Below are positions 51,349-60,234 of a DNA stretch of 64,000 nucleotides, one piece after another. The DNA lies in contig OY762070.1 in the NCBI GenBank assembly GCA_963665195.1, positions 1,426,001 to 1,490,000 of the forward strand, given 5' to 3'. This DNA comes from VXYL01 sp963665195. GTDB taxonomy: Bacteria; Pseudomonadota; Gammaproteobacteria; Pseudomonadales; Azotimanducaceae. Positions within the stretch are counted from its first letter, which is position 1; each line of letters starts with the position of its first letter. Below the pieces are notes generated by a model. That model was given only the letters and a program-made list of their open reading frames with translations. It ran no database searches and had not been told where the DNA came from. The translations under genes and the position numbers were made by a program.

Positions 51349-52091
51349 TATATCCGCTCCAAGAGAATTGCTTTGGCCTTGGCTAGAGGCGTGGGGTTGT
51401 CGTCATGAACGACCTTCGTGGCGGCTATGCGTGCGATTTCTCGGACATCCTCGTCCTCGTAGTCGCTGCTAGCGAGCCAGTTGAAGTATTCCTCGTAGTC
51501 GTCTTGGTGCATGTACGCGCGTTCCAATCGGAGCCAAGTGGATGCCAAGCGGCTCACGTATCGCACTTCCCACGTCCACGCCCGCGACTCGTTCGGCGGA
51601 GATCGCTTCGTGATCGCATCAACGCCATGCACGGGCGGGTCGCCGCGCACATAATCCTTCGGATCGACGTAGTTGGCATTCATGTAGTCCTCGAACTTGG
51701 ACCTCCAGCACCTGAGCGGAACCTGCTCCTTCGAGAACAGCCGGTGCGCTTCTGCCGGCCCCCGGATCGGGTCGATCCTCCCTAGCCAAAGTCCCCCGCT
51801 GTCGAATGGAGTGGCCCCCATGGCGTCGGGTGCCATGCTACCGGTGATAGCGAGCTCGTCGAACAGAAACACTGCCCACCCGAATGCCCGGTGTGCCCTC
51901 ATCACATAGAAGTAGCACGGCCTGTCGAGAATGCCGAGCCCTGCTTCTGCCTTCTTGGTTCCATCTGCCGGGGTCGGCTCGGGCCAATGCGCGAGGAGCA
52001 TTTCGCTGATCGGGCGCCAGTGCCTGTCCGCGGCGCCAGCGGGAGCAGCGGGCCGCAGCCCATGAACCAGCAATGCCGCCCTGTGGGCCAT
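51348..52091 (-). CDS. Hypothetical protein, first gene of a three-gene cassette
   Basis: About 247 residues from ATG 52091 (AAGG at a suitable distance); the frame is open further to 52223. Well-conserved-looking blocks are CYFYVMRAHRAFGWAVFLFD, DAMGATPFDSGGLWLGRIDP, LRCWRSKFEDYMNANY and WEVRYVSRLASTWLRLERAY, with an acidic DYEEYFNWL.DYEDEDV stretch. No signal or membrane segment. The His/Arg/Ser/Gly pattern in the middle could be an active site, but no known family comes to mind. Order 247-285-130 aa with overlaps marks an operon. Confidence 0.7.
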   Translation of the reverse strand: MAHRAALLVHGLRPAAPAGAADRHWRPISEMLLAHWPEPTPADGTKKAEAGLGILDRPCYFYVMRAHRAFGWAVFLFDELAITGSMAPDAMGATPFDSGGLWLGRIDPIRGPAEAHRLFSKEQVPLRCWRSKFEDYMNANYVDPKDYVRGDPPVHGVDAITKRSPPNESRAWTWEVRYVSRLASTWLRLERAYMHQDDYEEYFNWLASSDYEDEDVREIARIAATKVVHDDNPTPLAKAKAILLERI

Positions 52092-52182
52092 TTCAAAGCA
52101 CCTTCGTTGCGGCCAGTACCGATGGGTACAGCACCCACCTACGTCGGCTCCCCGGCAGGGCCATCGGCAGTACTGTCCTAGT

Positions 52183-52192
52183 GACAGCTGTC
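52183..52192. promoter_or_regulatory. Perfect 10-bp palindrome upstream of the cassette
   Basis: GACAGCTGTC, about 95 bases before the first cassette ATG and between it and the caiB-type gene's stop (52284). It could be an operator half-site pair, but may be chance in this 190-base spacer; no clear -35/-10 pair was seen. Confidence 0.25.
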
Positions 52193-52283
52193 GATCATGG
52201 CACTCTAGGGCAACGCTGTCCACTGCCAGGGAGAATGGCGAGAATGGCGGTCACAGTAGGACGGAAGGGAGTGGCCCGCCCGC

Positions 52284-54713
52284 TCAGCTGAGTTCGTCCA
52301 GCGTGCCGGTGATGCCCGCCGCCACCAGCGCGTCGTACTCCGCATCGTCGATGCCGAGTTCCTCGGCCAGCACTTCGCGGCTGTGCTGGCCGACGCAGGG
52401 CGCCGGACGAATCGGCTCGGCGGCGGCTGCGGAGAATCGCCACGGGCGTCCGGGCAGCCAGGTCGGGCCGGCTTCGGGGTGCTCGATCCGGCTGATGAAG
52501 CCGCTCGCTTCGAAGTGCGGATCGGGGCGCGCGTACACTTCGGCGAGGGGCGCCACGCGGGCGGCGCAGACGCCGAGCCTGCCGAGGTCGGCCGCGGCTG
52601 CCTCGGCAGGCTGCGCTCGGCACCACGTCTCGAGGCATTCGTCCAAAGCGGTTTCGTTCGCCTTTCGTCCGGCGGCGCTGTCGTATCGCGGATCCCTTAG
52701 GCTCGGCGCGCCGATGTGATCGGCCAGCGCCTGCCAGGCGGCGTCGTCTTCCACCGCCAAGGCCAGCCACTCGCCGTCGGCCGCCGGGTAGACGTTGTGC
52801 GGCGCATGGCGCGGATGGCGATTGCCGCGCGGCACCGGTTTGCGGCCGGTGGCGTCGTGCTCCATGACGGCATCGCCGATGATCGAGGCGACGGATTCCA
52901 TCATGGACAGGTCGACCCGCTGCGGTTCGCCGGTGCGGTCCCGATGGCTGAGCGCCGCCAGGATGGTGGCTACCAGGAAGTAGCCGCCGATGGGGTCCGG
53001 ATACAGGCCGCCGGTGTTCATCCCGGCATCGCCCGGGTAGCCGTGCAGCGAAGAGAAGCCCGCCATCGGTTCGGTGGTCGCGCCGTTGGCGGGGTAGTCC
53101 CGGTAGGGGCCGGACTCGCCATAGCCCGAGATCGACGCCCAGACCATGCCGGGGCGCAGGGCGTGCAGCTTGTCGAGGGTCACGCCCCAAGAGGGCAGCA
53201 CGGTGGGTCGGAAGTTGTCCACCAGCATGTCGAAGCGCGGGATCAGCGCCCAGAGCAGCTCCCGGCCTCGCGCCTCTTTGAGGTCCAGGTTGATCTCGCG
53301 CTTGTGCAGGTTGACGGAGTTGTAGTGGCCCTGGGTATTCGCCGGGTGCTGCGTGCGAGACGGATCGAGTACCGCCTTCGGCACATGGTTGCGGATGCGG
53401 CGGAAGGCGTCCGGTCGCTTCGCCGAGGCGATCTGCACCACGTCCGCACCGAGCAGGGCGAGGAGTTCCGTGCCGAAGGTGCCGGACCAGGCCTGACCGA
53501 AGCTGAGCACCCGCACCCCGGCAAGCGGCCCGGCCGCCAGTTGCGCGGCCGACGGTGCCGTTGCAGGCGGCCGCGCTGCGGCAGATGGCCAGGGCGGCAC
53601 CGGGGCGTCGGCCAGCGCCGGCGCCGGCCGACGGATGCGCCAAGGCGACGGCGAGAGCTTGGCCGGTGCGCCGGAGACGCGCACCTCGCGCCCATCGACG
53701 CTCGTCTTGGCGAAGAAGCCCCGCGCCTTGAGCTGCTCGTTGCGAAGCAAGTCGTCGGCGTCCTGCATGACGCCGATGACGCAGCGGAGTTTGGCGAGCG
53801 CGTGGAACACGTCCCAGCGCTTGAGGGATTTGAGCGAGTCAACCAAGCCGGTCGCCACCGGACGCAAATCCTGCGAGTGGCGGCCGATATCCGGGATCAG
53901 TTCCGGGCAGTGGCCCTGTTCCGGCAGCCCCATCGCCGCCATCGCCGCGGTCCAGTTGTGGAAGTCCGCGAGGCCGAAGTTCATCCGCCCGTCGGAAAGA
54001 TCCCACAGCGGCCCCGGCGCGCCGCGCGGTCGCCCGCCGCCGGGGCCGCGGTTGCCGACCGCGCCCTGGTAGACCGCCGCCACGCCCCAAGGGTGTACGG
54101 TGAGCGCCATCGCTTCGAGTTCGCTCACATCGACCAGCTCGGCGCTCGACGTCGCGCCGCGCCTGCGCAAAGCCGCGGCGGCGGCGATGAATCCCGCAAC
54201 GCCGCCGACGATGCCGGCCTGGTCGCGCGGCAGGGCCAATGGCGTCTCGCCCGCATAGCCATTGATGGACGTCCAGCCCACCCGGGCGCAGGCGGTGAGG
54301 TTGTTGCCCGGCGTGCCGGTCAGCGGATCCGCAAGGCCATGCGCCGTCACCGATAGATGCACTGCGTCCGCCGGCAGCGCCGCCAGCGCGTCGGGAAGCG
54401 CTTCGGACGTCGTCACGACGACGTCGGCTCGACCCACGAACGCCGCGGTTTCGGCGTCGTCGGCGCAGATCACCGAGCGCTTGTTCCAGTTCGCGAAGCC
54501 GTGTACCACGCTGCAATCCGACCCCGCGGCATCTCCGGCGAACGGCGGCTCGCGCCGCAGGCAGTGGCCTTCCGGCGGCTCGACGAGCACCACGTCCGCG
54601 CCGAAATCTCCGAACAGGCGGCTCGCGAAGGCGCCGGACAAGCGCGTCGACAGATCGACCACGCGAAGACCCTCGAAAGGCGTGGTCGAGGGCGCCTCGG
54701 CAGCGGCGGTCAT
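52284..54713 (-). CDS. Double-domain CaiB/BaiF family CoA-transferase
   Basis: An 809-residue protein made of two type III CoA-transferase domains. Domain 1 (about 10-380) begins FEGLRVVDLSTRLSGAFASRLFGDFGADVV. Domain 2 (about 415-790) begins LAGVRVLSFGQAWSGTFGTELLALLGADVV and has DLKEARGRELLWALIPRFDM with VDNFRP and GYGESGPYRDYPANGA. These enzymes move CoA between acids through an aspartyl-anhydride. In fused forms one half is often inactive. GAAGGAG lies six bases before the ATG. The substrate is unknown, probably a carnitine-like or aromatic acid. Confidence 0.9.
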   Translation of the reverse strand: MTAAAEAPSTTPFEGLRVVDLSTRLSGAFASRLFGDFGADVVLVEPPEGHCLRREPPFAGDAAGSDCSVVHGFANWNKRSVICADDAETAAFVGRADVVVTTSEALPDALAALPADAVHLSVTAHGLADPLTGTPGNNLTACARVGWTSINGYAGETPLALPRDQAGIVGGVAGFIAAAAALRRRGATSSAELVDVSELEAMALTVHPWGVAAVYQGAVGNRGPGGGRPRGAPGPLWDLSDGRMNFGLADFHNWTAAMAAMGLPEQGHCPELIPDIGRHSQDLRPVATGLVDSLKSLKRWDVFHALAKLRCVIGVMQDADDLLRNEQLKARGFFAKTSVDGREVRVSGAPAKLSPSPWRIRRPAPALADAPVPPWPSAAARPPATAPSAAQLAAGPLAGVRVLSFGQAWSGTFGTELLALLGADVVQIASAKRPDAFRRIRNHVPKAVLDPSRTQHPANTQGHYNSVNLHKREINLDLKEARGRELLWALIPRFDMLVDNFRPTVLPSWGVTLDKLHALRPGMVWASISGYGESGPYRDYPANGATTEPMAGFSSLHGYPGDAGMNTGGLYPDPIGGYFLVATILAALSHRDRTGEPQRVDLSMMESVASIIGDAVMEHDATGRKPVPRGNRHPRHAPHNVYPAADGEWLALAVEDDAAWQALADHIGAPSLRDPRYDSAAGRKANETALDECLETWCRAQPAEAAAADLGRLGVCAARVAPLAEVYARPDPHFEASGFISRIEHPEAGPTWLPGRPWRFSAAAAEPIRPAPCVGQHSREVLAEELGIDDAEYDALVAAGITGTLDELS

Positions 54714-54760
54714 GGCATCTCCTTCGGCGTCAAGCAGAGCGCCAATGATGCAACAGCCGC

Positions 54761-56146
54761 TCAAGCTGCGGCTCGTTCCAGCACGCCCCGCTCGCGAACC
54801 ACGGTGCGCCTGTTCCAAGCCCGCGCCCAAAGCCCCAGCGCCACGTTGGCCACCGCCGCTGCGGCGAAGATGCCGACGTAGCCGAAGAAATGGCTCGCGA
54901 CCAGCGCCACCGGGACGTAGAACACGATCATCCTGAGCAGCGACAGCACCAGCGGCGGAAACGGCTTCGACAGCGCATTGAACGCACCGTTGGCGACGTT
55001 CAGCATCCCCGAGAAGCCGATGGTGATGGGAATCAGATACAGGTAGGCGGTCGCTGCCGCCACCGCCTGCGGGTCGTCGTTGATGAGCGACACGAACCAG
55101 CGGCCACCGATCCACATGGTGATGCCGGCGATCAGGCTCCAGATCAGGCAGTAGCGATAGCACAGGGACAGCGCCCGGTCCACGCGGTCGAAGCGCCCCG
55201 CGCCCCAGTTCTGGCCCACCAAGGGCGCGGCGCTCGACGAGATGCCAATGACGACCATGAACGCCACGGAGTCGATGCGCGCGGCAACGCCGTAGCCCGC
55301 CACCACCGCGGTGCCGAAGCCCGCCAGCAGGCGCGTGACGATGGCGGCGGAGAGCGGCTCGATCAGGTTGCTCATCATGGCCGGGATGCCGACGTGCAGG
55401 ATCGCTTGGCAGGAGGCGATGAAGCGGCGCAGCGACGCGCGGATCATCCGCTCGCGGATGAGGAACCAGTAGGCGGCGAGCAGGAACGACACGGAGCGGG
55501 CGATGACGAACGCCCACGCCGCGCCCTCGACCCCGGAGATGCCGAAATCTCCCAGCCCCATCCAGCCGAAGATCAGGAACGGCCCGATGGCGGCTTGCAG
55601 GATGGAACCGACCGAGATGACGAGGCCCGGGAACGCAGGATCGCCGATGGAACGCATCAGGGCCGTGCCGACCATGGACAGGCCGAACAGCGGGAAGCCG
55701 ATGGCGGCGATGGAGATGTAGCTCACCACCAGATCGAGGATGTCGCCGCGCGCGCCGAGCAGGTGGAACAGCGGCCGGGCGTAGAGCATGAGCAGCGCGC
55801 TGCAGGCGACGTTGAAGACCGCGACGATCAGCAGCCCGTGGCTGGTGAGGAACGCGGCCCGTTCCCGGTCCCCGGCGCCGACCGCTCGGGCCAGCACGGC
55901 GCCGATGCCGGCGCCGATGCCGCGCGTCGCCGCGCCGAGCGCCATCATGACGGGGAAGGTGAAGGTCACCGCGGCCAGCGCCTCGATGCCGAAGAAGCCG
56001 AGGTACGCCGCTTCGAGGAACTGGCCGAGCGTCATCGCGAGGAAGCCGAGGATCATGAACCCCGAGAGGCTCATCACATGGTGCGCCAAGTCGCCTTCGG
56101 TGAAGTTCGCCTCGCCCTCGGCCGGGCGTGTGGTAGCCGCCGCCAT
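54761..56146 (-). CDS. MATE family efflux transporter
   Basis: A 461-residue membrane protein with 12 segments. MATE features: LGQFLEAAYLGFFGIEALAAV, FPVMMALGAATRGIGAGIGAVLARAVGAGD, ALMRSIGDPAFPG and LLAGFGTAVVAGYGVAARID, then GQNWGAGRFDR. It exports cationic drugs or metabolites with Na+ or H+. It diverges from the cytochrome gene, with 67 bases between starts. Confidence 0.9.
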   Translation of the reverse strand: MAAATTRPAEGEANFTEGDLAHHVMSLSGFMILGFLAMTLGQFLEAAYLGFFGIEALAAVTFTFPVMMALGAATRGIGAGIGAVLARAVGAGDRERAAFLTSHGLLIVAVFNVACSALLMLYARPLFHLLGARGDILDLVVSYISIAAIGFPLFGLSMVGTALMRSIGDPAFPGLVISVGSILQAAIGPFLIFGWMGLGDFGISGVEGAAWAFVIARSVSFLLAAYWFLIRERMIRASLRRFIASCQAILHVGIPAMMSNLIEPLSAAIVTRLLAGFGTAVVAGYGVAARIDSVAFMVVIGISSSAAPLVGQNWGAGRFDRVDRALSLCYRYCLIWSLIAGITMWIGGRWFVSLINDDPQAVAAATAYLYLIPITIGFSGMLNVANGAFNALSKPFPPLVLSLLRMIVFYVPVALVASHFFGYVGIFAAAAVANVALGLWARAWNRRTVVRERGVLERAAA

Positions 56147-56213
56147 CTCGCTTACACTACAGGCATTCGACTAGCGCGTGGCCTTGCCGCGCACACCCGA
56201 TGGAGGGCAGGCA

Positions 56214-56654
56214 ATGATCAAGCAATCGGCGAAGTGGGCGAAGGTCTTGGCGGCGTTCGCTGTCGCGGCGACGCTCGGCGCCCTGGCGAGCGAAGGCGAA
56301 GTGGACTATCGCCAGCACACCATGGCGGCGGTGGGCGGCCACATGCAGGCCATCTTCGACATCATCCAGGGCAAAGTGCCGCACACCGCGCATCTGGCGA
56401 CCCACGCCGATGCCCTTGCGGCCTTGGCCGATGTCGCGGATACGCTGTTCCCCGAAGGCTCCGACGGCGGCGATGCCCTGCCGGCCATCTGGGAGAACGG
56501 CGAGGACTTTGCCGCCAAGCTCGCCGCCTTCAAGGAGGCCGCGGCGAACTTCAAGGCCGCGGCAGCCAGCGGCGACATGGCCCAGGTCGGCGGCGGTCTG
56601 CAGCAGGTCGGCCAGGCCTGCAAAGGCTGCCACGACAACTACCGCGCGCAGTGA
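56214..56654 (+). CDS. Cytochrome c-prime
   Basis: A 146-residue periplasmic cytochrome. The signal peptide is KVLAAFAVAATLGALA; the four-helix body has YRQHTMAAVGGHMQAIFDII with the Met/His region for heme, and the C terminus has the heme-attachment motif CKGCHDNYR (QACKGCHDNYRAQ). Cytochromes c-prime bind NO and protect against it. GGAGGGCAGG precedes the ATG. The ankyrin gene starts five bases after its stop. Confidence 0.92.
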   Translation: MIKQSAKWAKVLAAFAVAATLGALASEGEVDYRQHTMAAVGGHMQAIFDIIQGKVPHTAHLATHADALAALADVADTLFPEGSDGGDALPAIWENGEDFAAKLAAFKEAAANFKAAAASGDMAQVGGGLQQVGQACKGCHDNYRAQ

Positions 56655-56659
56655 CTGCC

Positions 56660-57628
56660 ATGCGGAAACTCGCCGCCGCCGCCCTCTCCCTGCTGCTTTG
56701 CGCCGCCGCCGGCGCCCAGCAGGCCGACTCTACCGCCCCCAGCATCTGGAGCGCTGCCGGCGAGGGCGACCTCGACGCACTGGCCAAGTTCCACGCCGAA
56801 GGCGTCAGCTTGGATGCCTTGGACCCGAACCTCGGCTTCACGCCGCTGATCGCCACCTTGGCGACCGGGCAGACCACCGCCGCGCAGTGGCTGCTGGAGA
56901 ACGGCGCGGACCCCAACGCCCGTTCCGGCGACGGCGGCACGGCCCTGCAAGCCGCCGCCTTCGTCGGTTCGGCCGAGATCGCCGAGGCGCTGCTTGAGCG
57001 GGGCGCAGACCCCATGGCGCGCAATGACCAAGGCCAGAACGTATGGCAGATTCTCGTCTTGAACTGGGAGGCGACGGCGGCCATCGCCGGGATGCTGAAC
57101 CTGCCGCTGGAGCGGCCTGCGGTGGAAGCCGGCAGGGCGCGCATCTTGGAACTCTTGCAGCCGCACGCCGCGAAAGCCGCTCGGAGCGACGTTTGGTTCG
57201 CCACCGTGGCCGGCGATCTGGACGCCGTGAAAGGCCACATCGAGGGCGGACTGGATGTCAACAAGCGCAACCCGGACAGCGGCGCGCCGCTCTTGGTGCT
57301 GGCGGCGATCTTCGACCACCGCGACATCGCCGCGGCCCTGTTCGATGCGGGCGCGGACGCCAACGCCCGCAGCTACCAGAACGGTGCCACCGCGCTCCAT
57401 GCCGCGGCCTTCCTCGGCCACGCGGACTTCGTGGCCCTGCTCTTGGAGAACGGCGCGGATGCGGGCGCCCTCAGCGACGACGGCGGCACGGCTCTGCAAG
57501 CAGCGCAGGCGGATTGGCAGACGACGCAGTACATCGCCGCGATGCTGCAAGTGTCGGTGGACGAAGCCACGACGATGCCCGGCAAGGCCAAGGCGGCGGA
57601 ACTGCTGAGCGCGGCTGCGTCGCCTTAA
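56660..57628 (+). CDS. Exported ankyrin-repeat protein
   Basis: A 322-residue protein with a signal peptide (KLAAAALSLLLCAAAGAQ) and two groups of ankyrin repeats: near residues 55-115 (GFTPLIATLATGQTTAAQWLLENGADPNAR; GTALQAAAFVGSAEIAEALLERGADP) and near 190-290 (TALHAAAFLGHADFVALLLENGAD). Ankyrin repeats mediate protein contacts; in the periplasm they may organise or protect the co-transcribed cytochrome c-prime. The five-base gap implies one transcript. Other pairings of cytochrome c-prime with ankyrin proteins exist (catalase-type AnkB), but the role is not settled. Confidence 0.88.
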   Translation: MRKLAAAALSLLLCAAAGAQQADSTAPSIWSAAGEGDLDALAKFHAEGVSLDALDPNLGFTPLIATLATGQTTAAQWLLENGADPNARSGDGGTALQAAAFVGSAEIAEALLERGADPMARNDQGQNVWQILVLNWEATAAIAGMLNLPLERPAVEAGRARILELLQPHAAKAARSDVWFATVAGDLDAVKGHIEGGLDVNKRNPDSGAPLLVLAAIFDHRDIAAALFDAGADANARSYQNGATALHAAAFLGHADFVALLLENGADAGALSDDGGTALQAAQADWQTTQYIAAMLQVSVDEATTMPGKAKAAELLSAAASP

Positions 57629-57677
57629 GGCGCAGGGCGTCGCCTTTAGGCCCCGGCGTCGCCGCCAGACCCCCAGG

Positions 57678-58340
57678 TCATAGCCAGCGGTCCGCCTCGT
57701 TCACCAGCACCACGGCACCCACGGCCAGCGCCAGGGTGAGTCCCGCCCGCAGCCAGAAATGCCCCGTAGCGGGCAACGACTCGGTGCCCGGCTTGCGGCC
57801 CGTGAACATCGCCAGCGGCGTCGCGTTCTTGAGAAACAGCCCGTAGACGATCTGCGCCGTCAGATGCACGCCGATGGCGGCGAGGATCAGCCAGTGCAGC
57901 CGGTGGTGCAGCCAGTTGGCGATGCGGGCGAACTCGTCGGGGGCGTGCTTGTGCAACGGGCCTTCGTTGAAGATGTCGTCGGTGGCGAAAAGACCCGTTC
58001 CGACCTGCACGGCGACCGCCGTGAACAGCACCGCGACCAAGGCGATGCCGGGCGCGGTGTGCGCGGACTGCCCGGGCTCGCGCCAACGCGGCACGAAGTG
58101 GCCGACGAAGCGCCGCGGCGTCGTCCAGTAGTGGCCGAGGCGCGCATACCGCCCGCCCCACGCGCCCCAGCCGAGCCGGAATACCACCAGCCCCAGCAGC
58201 GCCAGCCCGGAGCGCTGGTGCCAATCCATCAGCGCGATGTCGCCGGCGAGGCCCGAGTAGAGCGAGAAGACGATGAAGGCGGCGAAGGCCCAGTGCCATA
58301 GGCGCAGCGGCCAATCCCAGATCACCGGCCCCCGGTTCAC
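57678..58340 (-). CDS. Cytochrome b561-family protein
   Basis: A 220-residue inner-membrane di-heme b-type cytochrome with four main helices. Axial His candidates lie in WPLRLWHWAFAAFIVFSLYSG (H17), MDWHQRSGLALLGLVVFRLGWG, WLHHRLHWLILAAIGVHLTAQ and similar, plus a C-terminal extra helix. The GTG start overlaps the cupin stop, so the two are coupled. It should pass electrons between quinol and a periplasmic partner; the cytochrome c-prime lies nearby but on the other strand. Confidence 0.86.
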   Translation of the reverse strand: MNRGPVIWDWPLRLWHWAFAAFIVFSLYSGLAGDIALMDWHQRSGLALLGLVVFRLGWGAWGGRYARLGHYWTTPRRFVGHFVPRWREPGQSAHTAPGIALVAVLFTAVAVQVGTGLFATDDIFNEGPLHKHAPDEFARIANWLHHRLHWLILAAIGVHLTAQIVYGLFLKNATPLAMFTGRKPGTESLPATGHFWLRAGLTLALAVGAVVLVNEADRWL

Positions 58341-58834
58341 TCGTCGGTCGCCTCGTCCTTGCCCGTCCGATACGGCGTTCCGTCCCGGTGCGCGAACGTC
58401 CCGTCGCGCCCTCGGCGCTCGATGCGCATGTCGATGTCCGGGTAGTCGACATCGTCTTCGTCTCGTCGGCTGCCCACTTCAAGGTAGGTGACAGGTTCGG
58501 AGGTCTCGTTGACCAGGTGGTGCCCGTTGCCGCTGGCCGCCGGGAACCCGGCGCACATGCCGGGCTGCATCGGCTGGCGTCCGGCGTCCGTCACCAGCGT
58601 CGGCTCGCCTTCCAGGACGTAGACGAACTCGTCCTCGGCGGAATGCCAATGCCGCTGCGAAGACCACGTCCCCGGCGGCAGCACCACCAGATTCACGCCG
58701 AAGTCCCGCAAGCCGAAGGCGTCGCCCAAGCGCCGCTTCACGCGCGCCGCGCAGGGCGCATCGAATGCCGGCGGATAGCCCGTGCCGGTTCGCGCTTCCA
58801 CCGCCTCGGCTACAATGGCTTCGGACTTCCCCAT
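58337..58834 (-). CDS. Cupin-domain protein
   Basis: A 165-residue single-domain cupin. Motif 1 is in RHWHSAEDEFVYVLEG (His and Glu metal ligands), motif 2 in AGFPAASGNGHHLVN. It ends with an acidic tail (DEDDVDYPDIDMRIER) and a short Arg/Lys end. Start ATG 58834 is chosen; the frame is open upstream to 58924. Cupins of this size bind a metal and often act as dioxygenase- or isomerase-like or binding proteins; the function is not known. It is followed directly by cytochrome b561. Confidence 0.82.
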   Translation of the reverse strand: MGKSEAIVAEAVEARTGTGYPPAFDAPCAARVKRRLGDAFGLRDFGVNLVVLPPGTWSSQRHWHSAEDEFVYVLEGEPTLVTDAGRQPMQPGMCAGFPAASGNGHHLVNETSEPVTYLEVGSRRDEDDVDYPDIDMRIERRGRDGTFAHRDGTPYRTGKDEATDE

Positions 58835-58868
58835 CTGCTGCAGCCATTGGCTTCGCTTCGATGGGTGG

Positions 58869-58874
58869 AGTATA
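58869..58874 (-). promoter_or_regulatory. -10 box TATACT of the cupin-cytochrome b561 genes
   Basis: CGTATACTCCACCC on the minus strand, 34 bases before the cupin ATG, with no good -35. It shares the GTATACTC core with two other minus-strand genes in the window. Confidence 0.45.
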
Positions 58875-58938
58875 CGCGCGGCGGCTTCCCCTCGTGCCGA
58901 AACGCGCTTTCCCTCTGAACGCATGGAGGAATGAGACG

Positions 58939-60195
58939 ATGGGCGTACAACCCTTGCATCTGAGTGCCACCCTTGCGGCCGGCACCGCCCTGCTGGCCAT
59001 CGCGGCCTTCGGCGGCGAGATTCCCGTCGCCGACGCCGAGTCCGTAGGCATGTCCACGCAGCGTCTCGAACGCATCGACACCGCCATGCAGCGGCACATC
59101 GACGCCGGCGACATCCAAGGCGCGGTGACCGTGTTGGCGCGGCGCGGCAAGGTGGTCCACTTCAAGGCCCACGGCCTGATGGATGTGGAGGCCGAGCGTC
59201 CGATGCAGAAGGATGCGCTGTTCATCATGATGTCCTCGACCAAGCCGGTCCTCGGCGTCGCCGCCATGATGATGATCGAGGAAGGCCTGATCCGGCCGAG
59301 CGATCCGGTCTCCAAGTACATCCCGGAGTTCGCCGACATGCAGGTAGCGGTGCTGGCGGAGCCGGCGGACGAGGACGTGAGCCCCTACCGCGTCGATCGG
59401 CAGAGTCCTCCGCCGCACCGCGTCGTGCCAGCCGAGACGCCGATCACCATCCAGCATCTCCTGACCCACACCTCGGGCCTCGCGAGCGGCGGCCTGGGTT
59501 CCGTGGTCTCCGGCCGTCCTACCGAGCGCGCGACGCTCGCCAGCTACATTCCCACGCTTGGCGACAGGCTCCTGGACTTCCAGCCCGGTTCCCGTTGGAT
59601 GTACAGCGGCGGCACTGGCCTCGACGTGGTCGCCCGAATCGTCGAAATCGTCTCTGAGACGCCGTTCGACGAGTTCCTGCAGACGCGCATCTTCGACCCC
59701 TTGGCGATGACGGACACGCACTACAACGTCCCCGCCTCCAAGGCCTCGCGCCGCGTGGTCATGCCCGGTCGCGACATGTCCCGCTTGCGACGGGAGACCA
59801 CCTACTTCTCCGGCTCCTACGGCCTGACGAGCACCGCGAAGGACTACCTGCACTTCGAGCAGATGCTGGCGAGCGGCGGAGAGCTGTTCGGCCACCGCCT
59901 GCTCAGCCCGCGCTCGGTGGCGATGCTGGGCAGCAATCACTTGGGCGATCTGTACCGCGGCTTCACCCAGAACGCCAAGGGCCAGGGCTTCGGCTATACC
60001 GTCTCTGTGGTCGTGGACCCCATCGCCGCCGACAGCCGCCGCAGCGCCGGCGCATTCGGCTGGGGCGGCGCCTTCGGCACCCGTTCCTGGACGGACCCGG
60101 CGGAAGAGCTCACCGGCGTGCTCATGCTGCAGCAGCCCTACGGCCCCGCGCAGTACGATTTCGAGAACGCGGTGCGGCAGGCGATCATCGACTGA
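58939..60195 (+). CDS. Serine hydrolase, class C beta-lactamase family
   Basis: A 418-residue protein with a signal peptide (ATLAAGTALLAIAAFGGE). SxxK is SSTK (S99-K102), the second motif is YSGG (in place of YxN), and the third is GWGGAFGT near the C terminus. ITIQHLLTHTSGLASGG, GRDMSRLRRETTYFSG and FGYTVSVVVDP are also typical. These enzymes are usually esterases or D-amino peptidases rather than antibiotic-resistance lactamases. GGAGGA is eight bases before the ATG. A piece of a paralogue survives at 62696-62844. Confidence 0.9.
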   Translation: MGVQPLHLSATLAAGTALLAIAAFGGEIPVADAESVGMSTQRLERIDTAMQRHIDAGDIQGAVTVLARRGKVVHFKAHGLMDVEAERPMQKDALFIMMSSTKPVLGVAAMMMIEEGLIRPSDPVSKYIPEFADMQVAVLAEPADEDVSPYRVDRQSPPPHRVVPAETPITIQHLLTHTSGLASGGLGSVVSGRPTERATLASYIPTLGDRLLDFQPGSRWMYSGGTGLDVVARIVEIVSETPFDEFLQTRIFDPLAMTDTHYNVPASKASRRVVMPGRDMSRLRRETTYFSGSYGLTSTAKDYLHFEQMLASGGELFGHRLLSPRSVAMLGSNHLGDLYRGFTQNAKGQGFGYTVSVVVDPIAADSRRSAGAFGWGGAFGTRSWTDPAEELTGVLMLQQPYGPAQYDFENAVRQAIID

Positions 60196-60234
60196 CAGCA
60201 GGAGCGGATGGCTGGCTTCTCGCAGGATTTGTCA

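Noticed and set aside
58939..60195. A resistance beta-lactamase
   Set aside because: YSGG replaces YxN and the layout is that of esterase or peptidase members of the same fold.
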